Source of the DNA: Zelonia costaricensis
Taxonomy: Eukaryota; Euglenozoa; Kinetoplastea; Trypanosomatida; Trypanosomatidae
DNA length: 28,794 bases
Assembly (NCBI GenBank): GCA_030849075.1
Contig: JASAOO010003207.1
Location: 1-28,794, forward strand
Direction of reading: 5' to 3'
Shown piece by piece: positions 9,280 through 17,153 of this stretch. The notes beneath the pieces are model-generated. The model was not told where the DNA came from, made no database searches, and saw only the letters and a list, made by a program, of their open reading frames with translations. The stretch's first letter is position 1. The number at the start of each line of letters is the position of its first letter. The position numbers and the translations under genes are program-made.

Positions 9280-10676
9280 GCAGGCAAACAAATCGAGCTG
9301 ATGGGACCACACGCACGGCATTCATTTTTTGTTTTGTGAGAGTGGGACTTTTCGTTCCTGTGCTCCTCCTTGTTTTTGTTTTGTGTTGCGTCGTCGGATC
9401 CGTTCTTCTTCTTCCTCTGCATTCTTCCTTTCGCTGGATTTGGTCGTCACCAAGTGCGCCGTGGTGCGCGTGTTGAGGACTCAGTCCTTGTCGTCGTGGC
9501 GTCGCGACCTCCTCACGCTTCCTTTTGTTTCTGTACGTTCACGCAGCACGCAGCGAGGATTCGTGTCCGCCCCCCCCTCCTCCTCCAGTAAGTACCGCCT
9601 TCTCTCAAAACTGGTGACCCCTTCCCCCTCGCTCTCGTGAAAGCTGGCTTGGGCTGGGTGGAGTGTGTGTGGGGCTGGGTCGAGGGCTCGAACACCCACG
9701 CCGAGTCTGCGAGCACGAGAAGCAATCGAACGGAAGTGAGAGAGAAGCGTGTATAGAGCATTTCGGTGTGTCCCGCGCCTGAGTTTTGCTGACGAGTGAC
9801 TCTCGTGTTGGTTGAAACAAGGTGCCCGTGTAGTTGTTGTTCTTCTGGGGCTGGTGATCGCGGGCGTGCGGCGCGCGGAGTTGCATCATTCACCTTCCAC
9901 AGCGCGTGAACCCGCTTTCACAAGGCAGCCGTAAAGAAAACAAAACAAAAAATGAAAGTGGCGGGTTCCACGGATGGGTGTCATGCAAACGCACAATAAG
10001 CGCAAAGAAAGAAGAAAGAAGCCACGCGACTTCTTGAGTGTTCTTGTCACCGCGAACCTTGTTGTAGTAAAGGAGTGTTAAAGTGCAAAAAAGAACTTGA
10101 AATTCTGTAGCTGAAAGTAACAAAAAAAACACACGTGCACACAACACACGAAAACAAAAGTGAGGGTTTGGCTGCCTTCCGCACGAAGGCGCACTCACAA
10201 GTAAAGAAAAGTGCGCGTTGGCGAAGCAGCGATCGCAAGCACTTGGTCTCCTTCTCTCTGTGTGTCTTGCGTGGCCGCCAGCCACATTTCTCCATCGTAT
10301 CCGCGTCACTCCGCAAAAAAAGGGTGTGTCCGTGCACGCAGGCGAAACGCACACACATCCATGCGGGAGGCGAGACGGCTGCGGTGTGTGTGTGTGTGGA
10401 AGGGACCCCCCTCAACTCTCCGTCTCCGCGGTTGCCGTCTCGTCTGCGGCTCGCACGCAAAAAAGGACGATTCCCTTCGTATTCGTCTTGGCGGCGTGGG
10501 GTTCTTGTGTCTCGTCAGGACACGCGCACGCAACACACGCCCACTCACGATCGTTTTTCTGCGATCGCGACGCCTTCTCGTCTCTGAGCCTGTTTTCTTG
10601 CATCTGGCCGTCACCTCGATGCACATGCGTGCCTGCGCACCTGCTTCTTCGTGTGTACCTCTCCCGCTCCCCTAGC

Positions 10677-10788
10677 ACCGCCTTCACGTTCTCCGTCTCT
10701 CTCTCCCCCTCCCTCCCTCCCTCCCTCCCTCCCTTCCTCCCTCTCTCCTTTCCCGTCCCCCGGCTCACCCGATTCTCTCTCCGTGAAG
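10677..10788 (+). promoter_or_regulatory. Longest polypyrimidine tract of the window, with (CCCT)n array and AG
   Basis: Almost uninterrupted C/T from about 10677 to 10760, including a regular (CCCT)n array at about 10706-10733. The first AG afterwards is at 10787-10788. This looks like a strong spliced-leader acceptor, yet the next large gene is more than 3 kb downstream. A 57-codon frame begins 30 nt after it. Confidence 0.5.
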
Positions 10789-10817
10789 TGCACGGCGTTT
10801 TTTTCTTCTCGTCTGCA

Positions 10818-10991
10818 ATGGTAATGCAGTGTGTGTGTGTGTGTGTGCGTGTGCGTATTGCTGCCCCAGCCTGCGCTCTCCCCCCCTTGCCGGAAGTCCC
10901 TCCTCCTAGTGTGCACCGCAGCGCCAACGAAAACGCCGTGAGCGCGGCACCTCTGCACAACTCCTTGCCGGGCTGTGCTGCAATGGGCTGA
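10818..10991 (+). CDS. Possible short ORF (57 aa), doubtful
   Basis: An ATG at 10818 opens a 57-codon frame ending with TGA at 10989-10991. It begins 30 nt after the AG that follows the longest polypyrimidine tract of the window, so a trans-spliced mRNA from this point could use it. The first codons read through a TG repeat and give a Cys/Val alternation; the rest is Ala/Pro-rich. No domain is recognised and codon use is not clearly gene-like. It may be a chance frame or a short regulatory peptide. It is listed because its position is suggestive, not because the protein is convincing. Confidence 0.15.
   Translation: MVMQCVCVCVRVRIAAPACALPPLPEVPPPSVHRSANENAVSAAPLHNSLPGCAAMG
10829..10847. repeat. 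(TG)n microsatellite
   Basis: An alternating TG run just downstream of the long pyrimidine tract. A similar one lies at 10384-10398. Confidence 0.85.
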
Positions 10992-12026
10992 AGAGGACCT
11001 TACGCAGCTCAGACCTTCCGCACCGTTGCCCACAAACACCATTCTTAACGTCTACTGATTCATCATCATCAACAACAAACAAACAACGATTTAGCCCTCT
11101 CGCTCCCTCCACTTTTCTATTGCGCTCTATCCTTCCTCCCTCGTGCCAGCTCGATCGATTCCGCAGCTGTTCGCGCGATGCCGTGAGCCGTACAAGATGC
11201 CGCCGTCGCACGACCCTTGACGACTGCTCGCTTCCTGCTTTGCGTCCGTGCCCGTGAAGGTGCGGCGGGGGGAGAGCGACGCGGTCCTGCACCACACGCG
11301 CCATCGACAGACTTTTGATGCATTGCTGCCAAAGCGCCCCTGCACCTCCCTGCCACTCACACGAGACGCTAATCGGTGGCACTCTTTGACTTTCTGTTCC
11401 CTGCCGGGGCCGCGTTTCTGTGGCTTTTGCTGAGGGTCCCACAGCTCCTCTGGGGCACCCGCTGGGTTTTGGACTCCCCTACTGACGCTGCGGCCGCCGC
11501 TGATGGTAGCGCTCCACCCCCCCTCTCCCCGATGTGCGGATGTCGCGATACGCACCGCTTCCTATGGTGCGTCAAACCGGTCTGCGTATTGCCGTTGGCT
11601 GCCGTGCTGGACGTTTACGCAAGCGTTGTGGAAGCAAACGAGTTTCCTCTCTCCACTCAACGCACGTGATCGTTTGTTCTTTCTCACGTCATTTTTGTGC
11701 TTTCTCTTTGAGTGCCACAAACAAAACACGACAGCTTCAAAAAAAAAAAAACCCACAAACGAGCAGAGAGAACACCGACGCGTTGCATGCGAAGAAAAAA
11801 AAAAGAAACAGGAAGACGAAGAAACGTGTTGCGAAGTGCCGGGCGCGTTACGGGGCACGCTGTGTGTGCGCAGTGAAGGGGATGAGACGGAGCGTACGTG
11901 CGGTCTAGCCAAGGCGAAAATACGCCCACGTCTCCTTTAACGCGCTTGTTTCCGGTTTGCACCTTCTCTGTTTCTTCTTAAAGCGGTGAGCACCACGTGC
12001 AATGCGAGGCGGGGAAGAGAGCGAAA

Positions 12027-12060
12027 CGTGAGCGGTGTGCCACGACGTGGCGTGCTCACG
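12027..12060 (+). other. Imperfect hairpin in non-coding RNA
   Basis: Outer arms cgtgagc and gctcacg (7 bp) and inner arms gccac and gtggc (5 bp) are separated by a small asymmetric internal loop, with a 3-nt terminal loop. It would form a stable RNA stem-loop. It lies in the compositionally mixed island of the 4.8 kb gap. Function is unknown. Confidence 0.5.
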
Positions 12061-13698
12061 GTGGCCAACACAGAGAAGAGATGGAATCAACTCCGCGGAC
12101 GGTTCTTGCCTGACTCCAGGAGGAGTACCGCCCCTGCCCATGCTTCTTGTCCTCCATGTGGGCAAGGCACGCTTTCTTTTTTCACGGTAATCGCAGGGAG
12201 TTCTGGGATGCGGATATCATGGACCCCTCTGAGTGCGAGTGGTGGACTGATGCAACACGTGACCGGTGCCAACTATGCCCGCGTCCGGGGACACCACCGA
12301 GTTTGACAGCACCTCTCCCTTCGTGTGTCACCACCCGTGATATGGAGAGTTCCTTTATCTTCTAGTTTCTCGCTTCGACCTGTAAAGCAAAGCAAAAAAA
12401 ACTTCTGAGCTGCCGCTGTTTCCGCCTCAGCAGAGTTGATGCACGAGCTCGTTTGGCTGGAAGCCGAGTACCGGCACGGGCCTTGCGTGTTTTGTGTGTG
12501 TCTGTGCGCGTTTGTCGTTGGTTGGTCGTGCACGTGCCTTAAAATAACATGATCCCTGAATCGTCTTCACTACTACGTGGGTATGATCTGTTTCCCGCCG
12601 AGACCCGCGGTATCTTGCAGCAATAAGATCGCCTTTGTTTTCTTTTAAGGAGGGAAACCAACGAGACGGCTTGCGAAAACAAAAATGCGACTGCGAAAGT
12701 CACCAGCCGAAAGGACAAAGCAACTCACAACAACAACAAAAGCAAGGTATACAGGGAAGATCAGTGCAGGGAGGATCAACGCCGCGAAAGAAGGCAATCG
12801 CAGAAACGCTAAACTCTCCTCCCCACCCCCAAAACAAAGACAACGGCGGGTGAGAGGGTACGAGAAGCCAGATCTTGAGTCGAGGACGAGCAGTGAAAAC
12901 ATGAAAGTAGGACAGCTTCTGAATGATCGCTCTCTGCATCTTCCCTGTTGTTTTTCCTCTTATCCATTGCCGCGGCCCAGAACCGCACCATTTTGTCGTA
13001 ACCACGGGACTGTCTTCGCAACGTTCAGCGCGTTTGGTGTTCCGCCGGCGTACCTATCCTCCCTCCCTCTCGCCCTCCCTCTGTCTTGAGACCAGCCCCG
13101 AGAGCTGTGAAGGACACAAGCCCCTACCCGAGTCCACGCAACGGGCTGTTGTGGCATCGACACGTGTGCGTTTGTGTGTACCGAGTGCACTCAGCAGCGA
13201 CGCCTCCCCTGCGCGCAACATCTCTGCACTTAAAAAAAAAAGCAACAACAAAAAGCCAGCTTCTCCCCGCAGCTAGCACACAGTAGCAGCACGTCCGTGC
13301 GAGAGAGCACGTGAAGGCGAGCAACAACTCAGAGAACACAAGGCGCATCACAACTGCACGGATCGGTGTTCCCAGTAGCGTTGAGGTAGCCTCCGTCCTC
13401 CTGCGTGGTGCGTGCGTCTTTCTTCGCTGTAGGCTAGCGCCGCGTGGGTAAAGTCTGTTTTGTGGTGCAGTAGCGTAAAAGTCGTTTTCTGTGCGTGTTC
13501 GACACAATTCTTTATTTTTTTTTTTCCACCTCTGCACTCTCGTGGAAAATCCAGTTTCGTACGAAGGGAGTCGTCTGTGTGTTCACGGTGACGTCGTTGC
13601 CACCCGCCGTCAGACGCCTCTCGCGTTCTCGTCCTCTCGCTCTTTTTCTCCCACCCAACAGAGTTCCTGTGGCTCCTCGGTGCAACCTGTCGTTGTTG

Positions 13699-13803
13699 TT
13701 GTCTTCGCCGCCTTTCTTTCAGTTGACAGGAGGAGAGACGCCGCCGATCAGCTCCTTTTTTTCTTTTTCCTTCTCTTCACCGGCTGTGACGCGTACGCTG
13801 CAG
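13699..13803 (+). promoter_or_regulatory. Predicted spliced-leader acceptor region for the second RRM gene
   Basis: Two strong tracts are present. The first ends in cctttctttcag with the AG at 13721-13722. The second, a T/C-rich run at about 13752-13780, is followed by an AG at 13802-13803. The 5' UTR would be 328 or 247 nt. No ATG is seen from 13723 to 14050. A further AG at 13660-13661 follows another pyrimidine run. Confidence 0.6.
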
Positions 13804-13843
13804 AAGTGTTGCGAGCGGTGACGCGTGCCGATTCTGGGGTTTT

Positions 13844-14026
13844 TGTGTGTGTGTGTGTGTGGGTGGGTGCAACCGTGCTCGCGCGCGGCATCTTCGCCCT
13901 CTTCGTCTACACGGCGCCCCTCACGTGCGGCGCAACGCTCACGGCCTTCACCCAAACAACAAAAAAGAGCTTAAGCCACCGCGCGTAACAACAACAACAG
14001 AATAACTCGCACGGTGACAACAGCGG
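13844..14026 (+). repeat. (TG)n and (CAA)n elements in the 5' UTR of the second RRM gene
   Basis: A TG alternation at 13844-13861 is followed by CAA-rich sequence at about 13954-13966 and a clean (CAA)n at about 13986-13999, ending 50 nt before the ATG. CAA-rich leaders are generally poorly structured. Confidence 0.75.
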
Positions 14027-14050
14027 TCTCTTCATTTCTCTGTTGCAACC

Positions 14051-16324
14051 ATGTCCACTGTTATTCTCAGCAACCTTCCGATGGGGTGCATCGAGTCGGA
14101 CATCCACCGCGCGCTGCTCATGTACGGCACCGCCGTCAACATCGAGATGAACCCCAACGCGTATCAGGCGGTGGTGACGATGCGCACGAAGCAGGAGGCC
14201 CAGGCGCTGCTGAACCGGCGCTCTGTCAACGTCATTGGCAGCTCCGTGCGTGTCGATGCGCATCTGCCGCCGACACAGCCGCCGGCACCTTCCATGATGG
14301 CGACGGGGCAGCCCCACGTTCCGCCGACGCACCAGATGCAGCAGGTGAACAGCTACGGCTACGGCATGATGGCCACCGGACCGCAGGCCGCCGTGTACGG
14401 CGGCGCGGCAACGCACCCGCAGTCGTACCCACAGCACCAGCTGCACCACCCCCAACCGCTCTCGGCGCCGCCGCCCCCGCAGCCGCCGCAGCTGCAGCAA
14501 CCCCCACCGATGCAGTCGCCGTACGGGGCACCGTACACCGGCGTGCCACCGCCGCAGACGATGCCGCAGCCGCCGTACGCGCCGTCGCCACCAGCGGCGG
14601 CGCCGCTGCTGCCGCCGCCGCAGCCAGCACCAGGGCAGTCGCTGCGGACGGGCGCGCACGCCTCCGGCCCAGGCCACGGTAGCGGGCACGCGATCATGCC
14701 GGCGCCCCCGCAGGCCACCCCGCGTCTGCGCCTCCTCGTCGAGGACTGCCGCTACCCCATCACCCGCGACGTCCTCACGCAAATGTTCAGCATGATCGCC
14801 CCGCCCGTGAGCGTGTCGTGCGGCCCGTACGGCCCCACCACCGCCGGCGCTGTTGAGTTCGCCGACGCCGCGGACGCGCAGCGGGCGATGGACCAGTTCC
14901 ACAACAACGCCATATACCCCAACTGCTGCTACGTGAAGCTCTACTTCGAGCCGATGTGGGAGCGCTCCGACCCGATGCAGCCGCCCTTCACTGCTCCCCA
15001 CAGCATCTACCCGTACGGCGGCGGCTACGGCTACCCGGCGCCAGGCCAGCCAGGCGTGAGTGACCCGTGGGGGGCACCTGAGGCGCCGCGGCCGCACTCG
15101 CCAGCGCACGGAGGCGCGGCGCCGCAGCCGCCTGCCAGCACAACGGCCACTGCGGCAGCGGCAGCGCCGCACGAGCGGGGCAGCGCTGATCGCACTGCAG
15201 GAGCTGCGCGCGAAGGGGAGGGGGCAGCGGTGCGGCCCGTGAACGACAGGGTTGCCGCCCTCAGTGGCGGCGGTGCGACGCCTGCTGCCCCGGCGGTGCG
15301 CGGTGGGCGCGGCGCCGTGCGTGGTGGCGTGGTGGGCCGTGGCGCCGGGGTGGCGGCGCAAGGCTTCAGCCCGTACGAGGCCTTGTCTGGCGCTGCCCCG
15401 GCGCGCGGCGGCCTTGGCACGACGAGTCGTTTCCCAGGCACGGAGGCGGAGGGGTGCACGGTGATGGTGAGCTGCGTGAACGAGTCCGTGCCGCTGTACG
15501 ACCTCTGGGTGCTGCTGGAGGTGTTTGGCAACGTGAACTCGCTGAAGCGGCAGTACCGCGACCGCACCAACGTCGTGGCGCAGTTTCAGCACCCCGCCGA
15601 CGCCCTCACGGTCGTGCAGTTCCTGCAGCACTGCCCCTTCCGCGGCGCTGTGCTTCGGCTGAAGCGCTTCAACGGCTACCAGGAACGCGACACGGAGTGG
15701 GACACAAAGCCGGCCACAGACCCCACGGCGCAAGCGGTGCTCTTCACTACCGGTTACCACCACCGCACCGCCCCGCGCGCGCCACTCAACGTGCGGGGCC
15801 GCATTCACCCCGACAAGAACCTCTACATCACCAACCTCACGGAGGCCATCTCCGACGACGAGCTCAAGGGCATCATGACGGAGGCGGGGTTTGAGCCGGC
15901 GGGCTACTTCCGCCGCGGCCCCAAAGGCGCCATCGTCGGCTACGCCAGCACCGAGACAGCCGTCGACGCTCTCATCGCCATGCACGCCAAGGAGGTGCGG
16001 GAGCGCTTTCTCCGTGTCACCTTCTCTCGCTTCCCACCCGGCCCACGGCCGGTGCGTGACGGCGGCAACAGCGGCGGTGGTGGCGGTGATGAGGCCGAGC
16101 GCGGCGAAGAGGATGACGACGACGACGCAGACGCGGCGCGGCTGCCGGGCGAAGGGGCCGACGCACCGGCCGACGCGAAGGAGGTGGAGACGCCGGCTGC
16201 CCCGGAGTCGGAAGCGGTCGAGGACGGCGAGGACGCTGGGGGGGAGGAGGCGACAATGCGAGAGGCGGCCCCCAGGCCGGCCCCGAAAGCCTCGAAGCCG
16301 CACGCAAAGCCGGCGAGGAGGTGA
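14051..16324 (+). CDS. PTB-like RNA-binding protein with four RRMs
   Basis: Predicted protein of 757 residues. Four RRM-like domains are visible at about 2-75 (STVILSNLPMG), 222-300 (RLRLLVEDCRY), 468-545 (CTVMVSCVNES) and 589-665 (KNLYITNLTEA). Four RRMs with a long central linker is the PTB/hnRNP L layout. Residues 76-220 are rich in Pro, Gln and Ala. Residues 300-465 are Ala/Gly/Pro-rich and carry an RGG-type patch at about 416-435. The tail is acidic (a D/E run near 685-695) and ends in a basic Lys/Arg-Pro-Ala stretch. The third and fourth RRMs and the segment joining them match the last two RRMs of the protein at 7693 in order and spacing, including an HR-containing linker, so the two genes look like ancient tandem paralogues. 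This layout fits DRBD4/PTB2-type proteins of trypanosomes, but orthology is not proven. Role: probable binding of pyrimidine-rich mRNA in splicing, stability or translation. Confidence 0.9.
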   Translation: MSTVILSNLPMGCIESDIHRALLMYGTAVNIEMNPNAYQAVVTMRTKQEAQALLNRRSVNVIGSSVRVDAHLPPTQPPAPSMMATGQPHVPPTHQMQQVNSYGYGMMATGPQAAVYGGAATHPQSYPQHQLHHPQPLSAPPPPQPPQLQQPPPMQSPYGAPYTGVPPPQTMPQPPYAPSPPAAAPLLPPPQPAPGQSLRTGAHASGPGHGSGHAIMPAPPQATPRLRLLVEDCRYPITRDVLTQMFSMIAPPVSVSCGPYGPTTAGAVEFADAADAQRAMDQFHNNAIYPNCCYVKLYFEPMWERSDPMQPPFTAPHSIYPYGGGYGYPAPGQPGVSDPWGAPEAPRPHSPAHGGAAPQPPASTTATAAAAAPHERGSADRTAGAAREGEGAAVRPVNDRVAALSGGGATPAAPAVRGGRGAVRGGVVGRGAGVAAQGFSPYEALSGAAPARGGLGTTSRFPGTEAEGCTVMVSCVNESVPLYDLWVLLEVFGNVNSLKRQYRDRTNVVAQFQHPADALTVVQFLQHCPFRGAVLRLKRFNGYQERDTEWDTKPATDPTAQAVLFTTGYHHRTAPRAPLNVRGRIHPDKNLYITNLTEAISDDELKGIMTEAGFEPAGYFRRGPKGAIVGYASTETAVDALIAMHAKEVRERFLRVTFSRFPPGPRPVRDGGNSGGGGGDEAERGEEDDDDDADAARLPGEGADAPADAKEVETPAAPESEAVEDGEDAGGEEATMREAAPRPAPKASKPHAKPARR

Positions 16325-17153
16325 CGGGTGGGCGGAGAGGGCAGCCGTTTGGATTTTTTTGTTCCGCCGTGAAACGGCCGCGCAGGACTGACGTTTTCGA
16401 TTTTCGGCTTGGAACTGCATCGCTGGCGCCGTGCAAGTCGACGCATGTCTCTGTTGCGTCTCTTCGCCTGCTACCGCTGCCCACTTGCCGCCTTTTTTTG
16501 TATTTTTGGCGGCGTGTGGGCGGTGGATGCTGAGAGAAGGGAGGGGGGGGGAGGCGCGGCAGGAGACCGAGTTGCGGAACATTTGTTCGCAAGGCAACTT
16601 GTAAGCAGTGCGAGGAAAAAGAAAAGAAACGAAATGCTGGCCGCCGCGGTGGCGGTGCCTGCTGCCAGTGACTTCCGCTGGTGCGGCATCGCTTTTGAGC
16701 CACGCTTGTAACGTGTGCTTGTCACCGGGTGGACCGCTCCCGGTTCAAGTTGTCAAGCCTTGTGCCTCTGGAGGACGAGCTGCGAGTTGGGTGACTCTAC
16801 CGCAACGGCTCAAAACTGCGGTGACGGCTCCCCACTCGCCTTCCTGGAGGAGGGAAGACAGATTCCGCAGCAAAACACTGCTTCTGCTGTACTCTATTGT
16901 GCCTTCACCGTTCTGCGTGCGCACGCGATTTCTCCGCTCCCCGCACTGTGTAACAACCCCTTGATACCCCCCCCCACACACACATGCATTGTATATGCCA
17001 GAAGCGAGGTAAGAAAGAGAGGGAGGCCAAGGAGTCGCGCTGTCTCGCCCTTGACTCCACTCCACCCAGCCCCGCCTCCTCTCGCAGCTGTCACGACCCG
17101 CACACCGGGCTGCCGGTGAGTGTGGCGCCTCAGCGCTCCCCTTCTCGCGCCAA
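16325..17153 (+). other. Intergenic region between the second RRM gene and the TFIIE-alpha-like gene
   Basis: No gene is supported. It holds a G-rich run at about 16537-16560, an A-rich patch at about 16613-16632, and a C run followed by (CA)n at about 16967-16983. Pyrimidine-rich sequence then leads to the next splice acceptor. Confidence 0.75.
17042..17087 (+). promoter_or_regulatory. Predicted spliced-leader acceptor for the TFIIE-alpha-like gene
   Basis: A C/T-rich tract ends in cctcctctcgcag with the AG at 17086-17087, giving a 66-nt 5' UTR. An AG at 17068-17069 is an alternative. No ATG occurs between this acceptor and 17154. Confidence 0.6.

Larger units (their letters stand above)
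9280..14050 (+). other. 4.8 kb non-coding region between the two RRM genes
   Basis: The longest gene-free stretch of the window. Frames in it are short, mostly lack an ATG, and encode low-complexity peptides. Contents from left to right: T-rich DNA after the stop; A-rich patches at about 9933-9955 and 10086-10155; TG tracts at 10384-10398 and 10829-10847; a very long pyrimidine run at about 10677-10778; CAT/CAA repeats at about 11061-11090; A runs at 11738-11750 and 11797-11810; a compositionally mixed island at about 11940-12640 with a hairpin; A-rich patches at about 12720-12745 and 13231-13255; and finally the splice-acceptor region of the next gene. It presumably includes the 3' UTR of the first RRM mRNA and the 5' UTR of the second. 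Confidence 0.75.

Noticed and set aside
10218..10991. 257-codon frame in the 4.8 kb gap
   Set aside because: It starts at a TTG and runs through the pyrimidine tract and TG repeat. Only the last 57 codons follow an ATG, and these are reported with low confidence.
12545..12600. atgatc and ctga words resembling boxes C and D of a snoRNA
   Set aside because: The boxes are almost adjacent, no terminal stem is visible, and no guide-length spacer lies between them.
16738..16752. ggttcaag word resembling a tRNA B box
   Set aside because: No A box at the right distance and no cloverleaf with a paired acceptor stem can be drawn around it.
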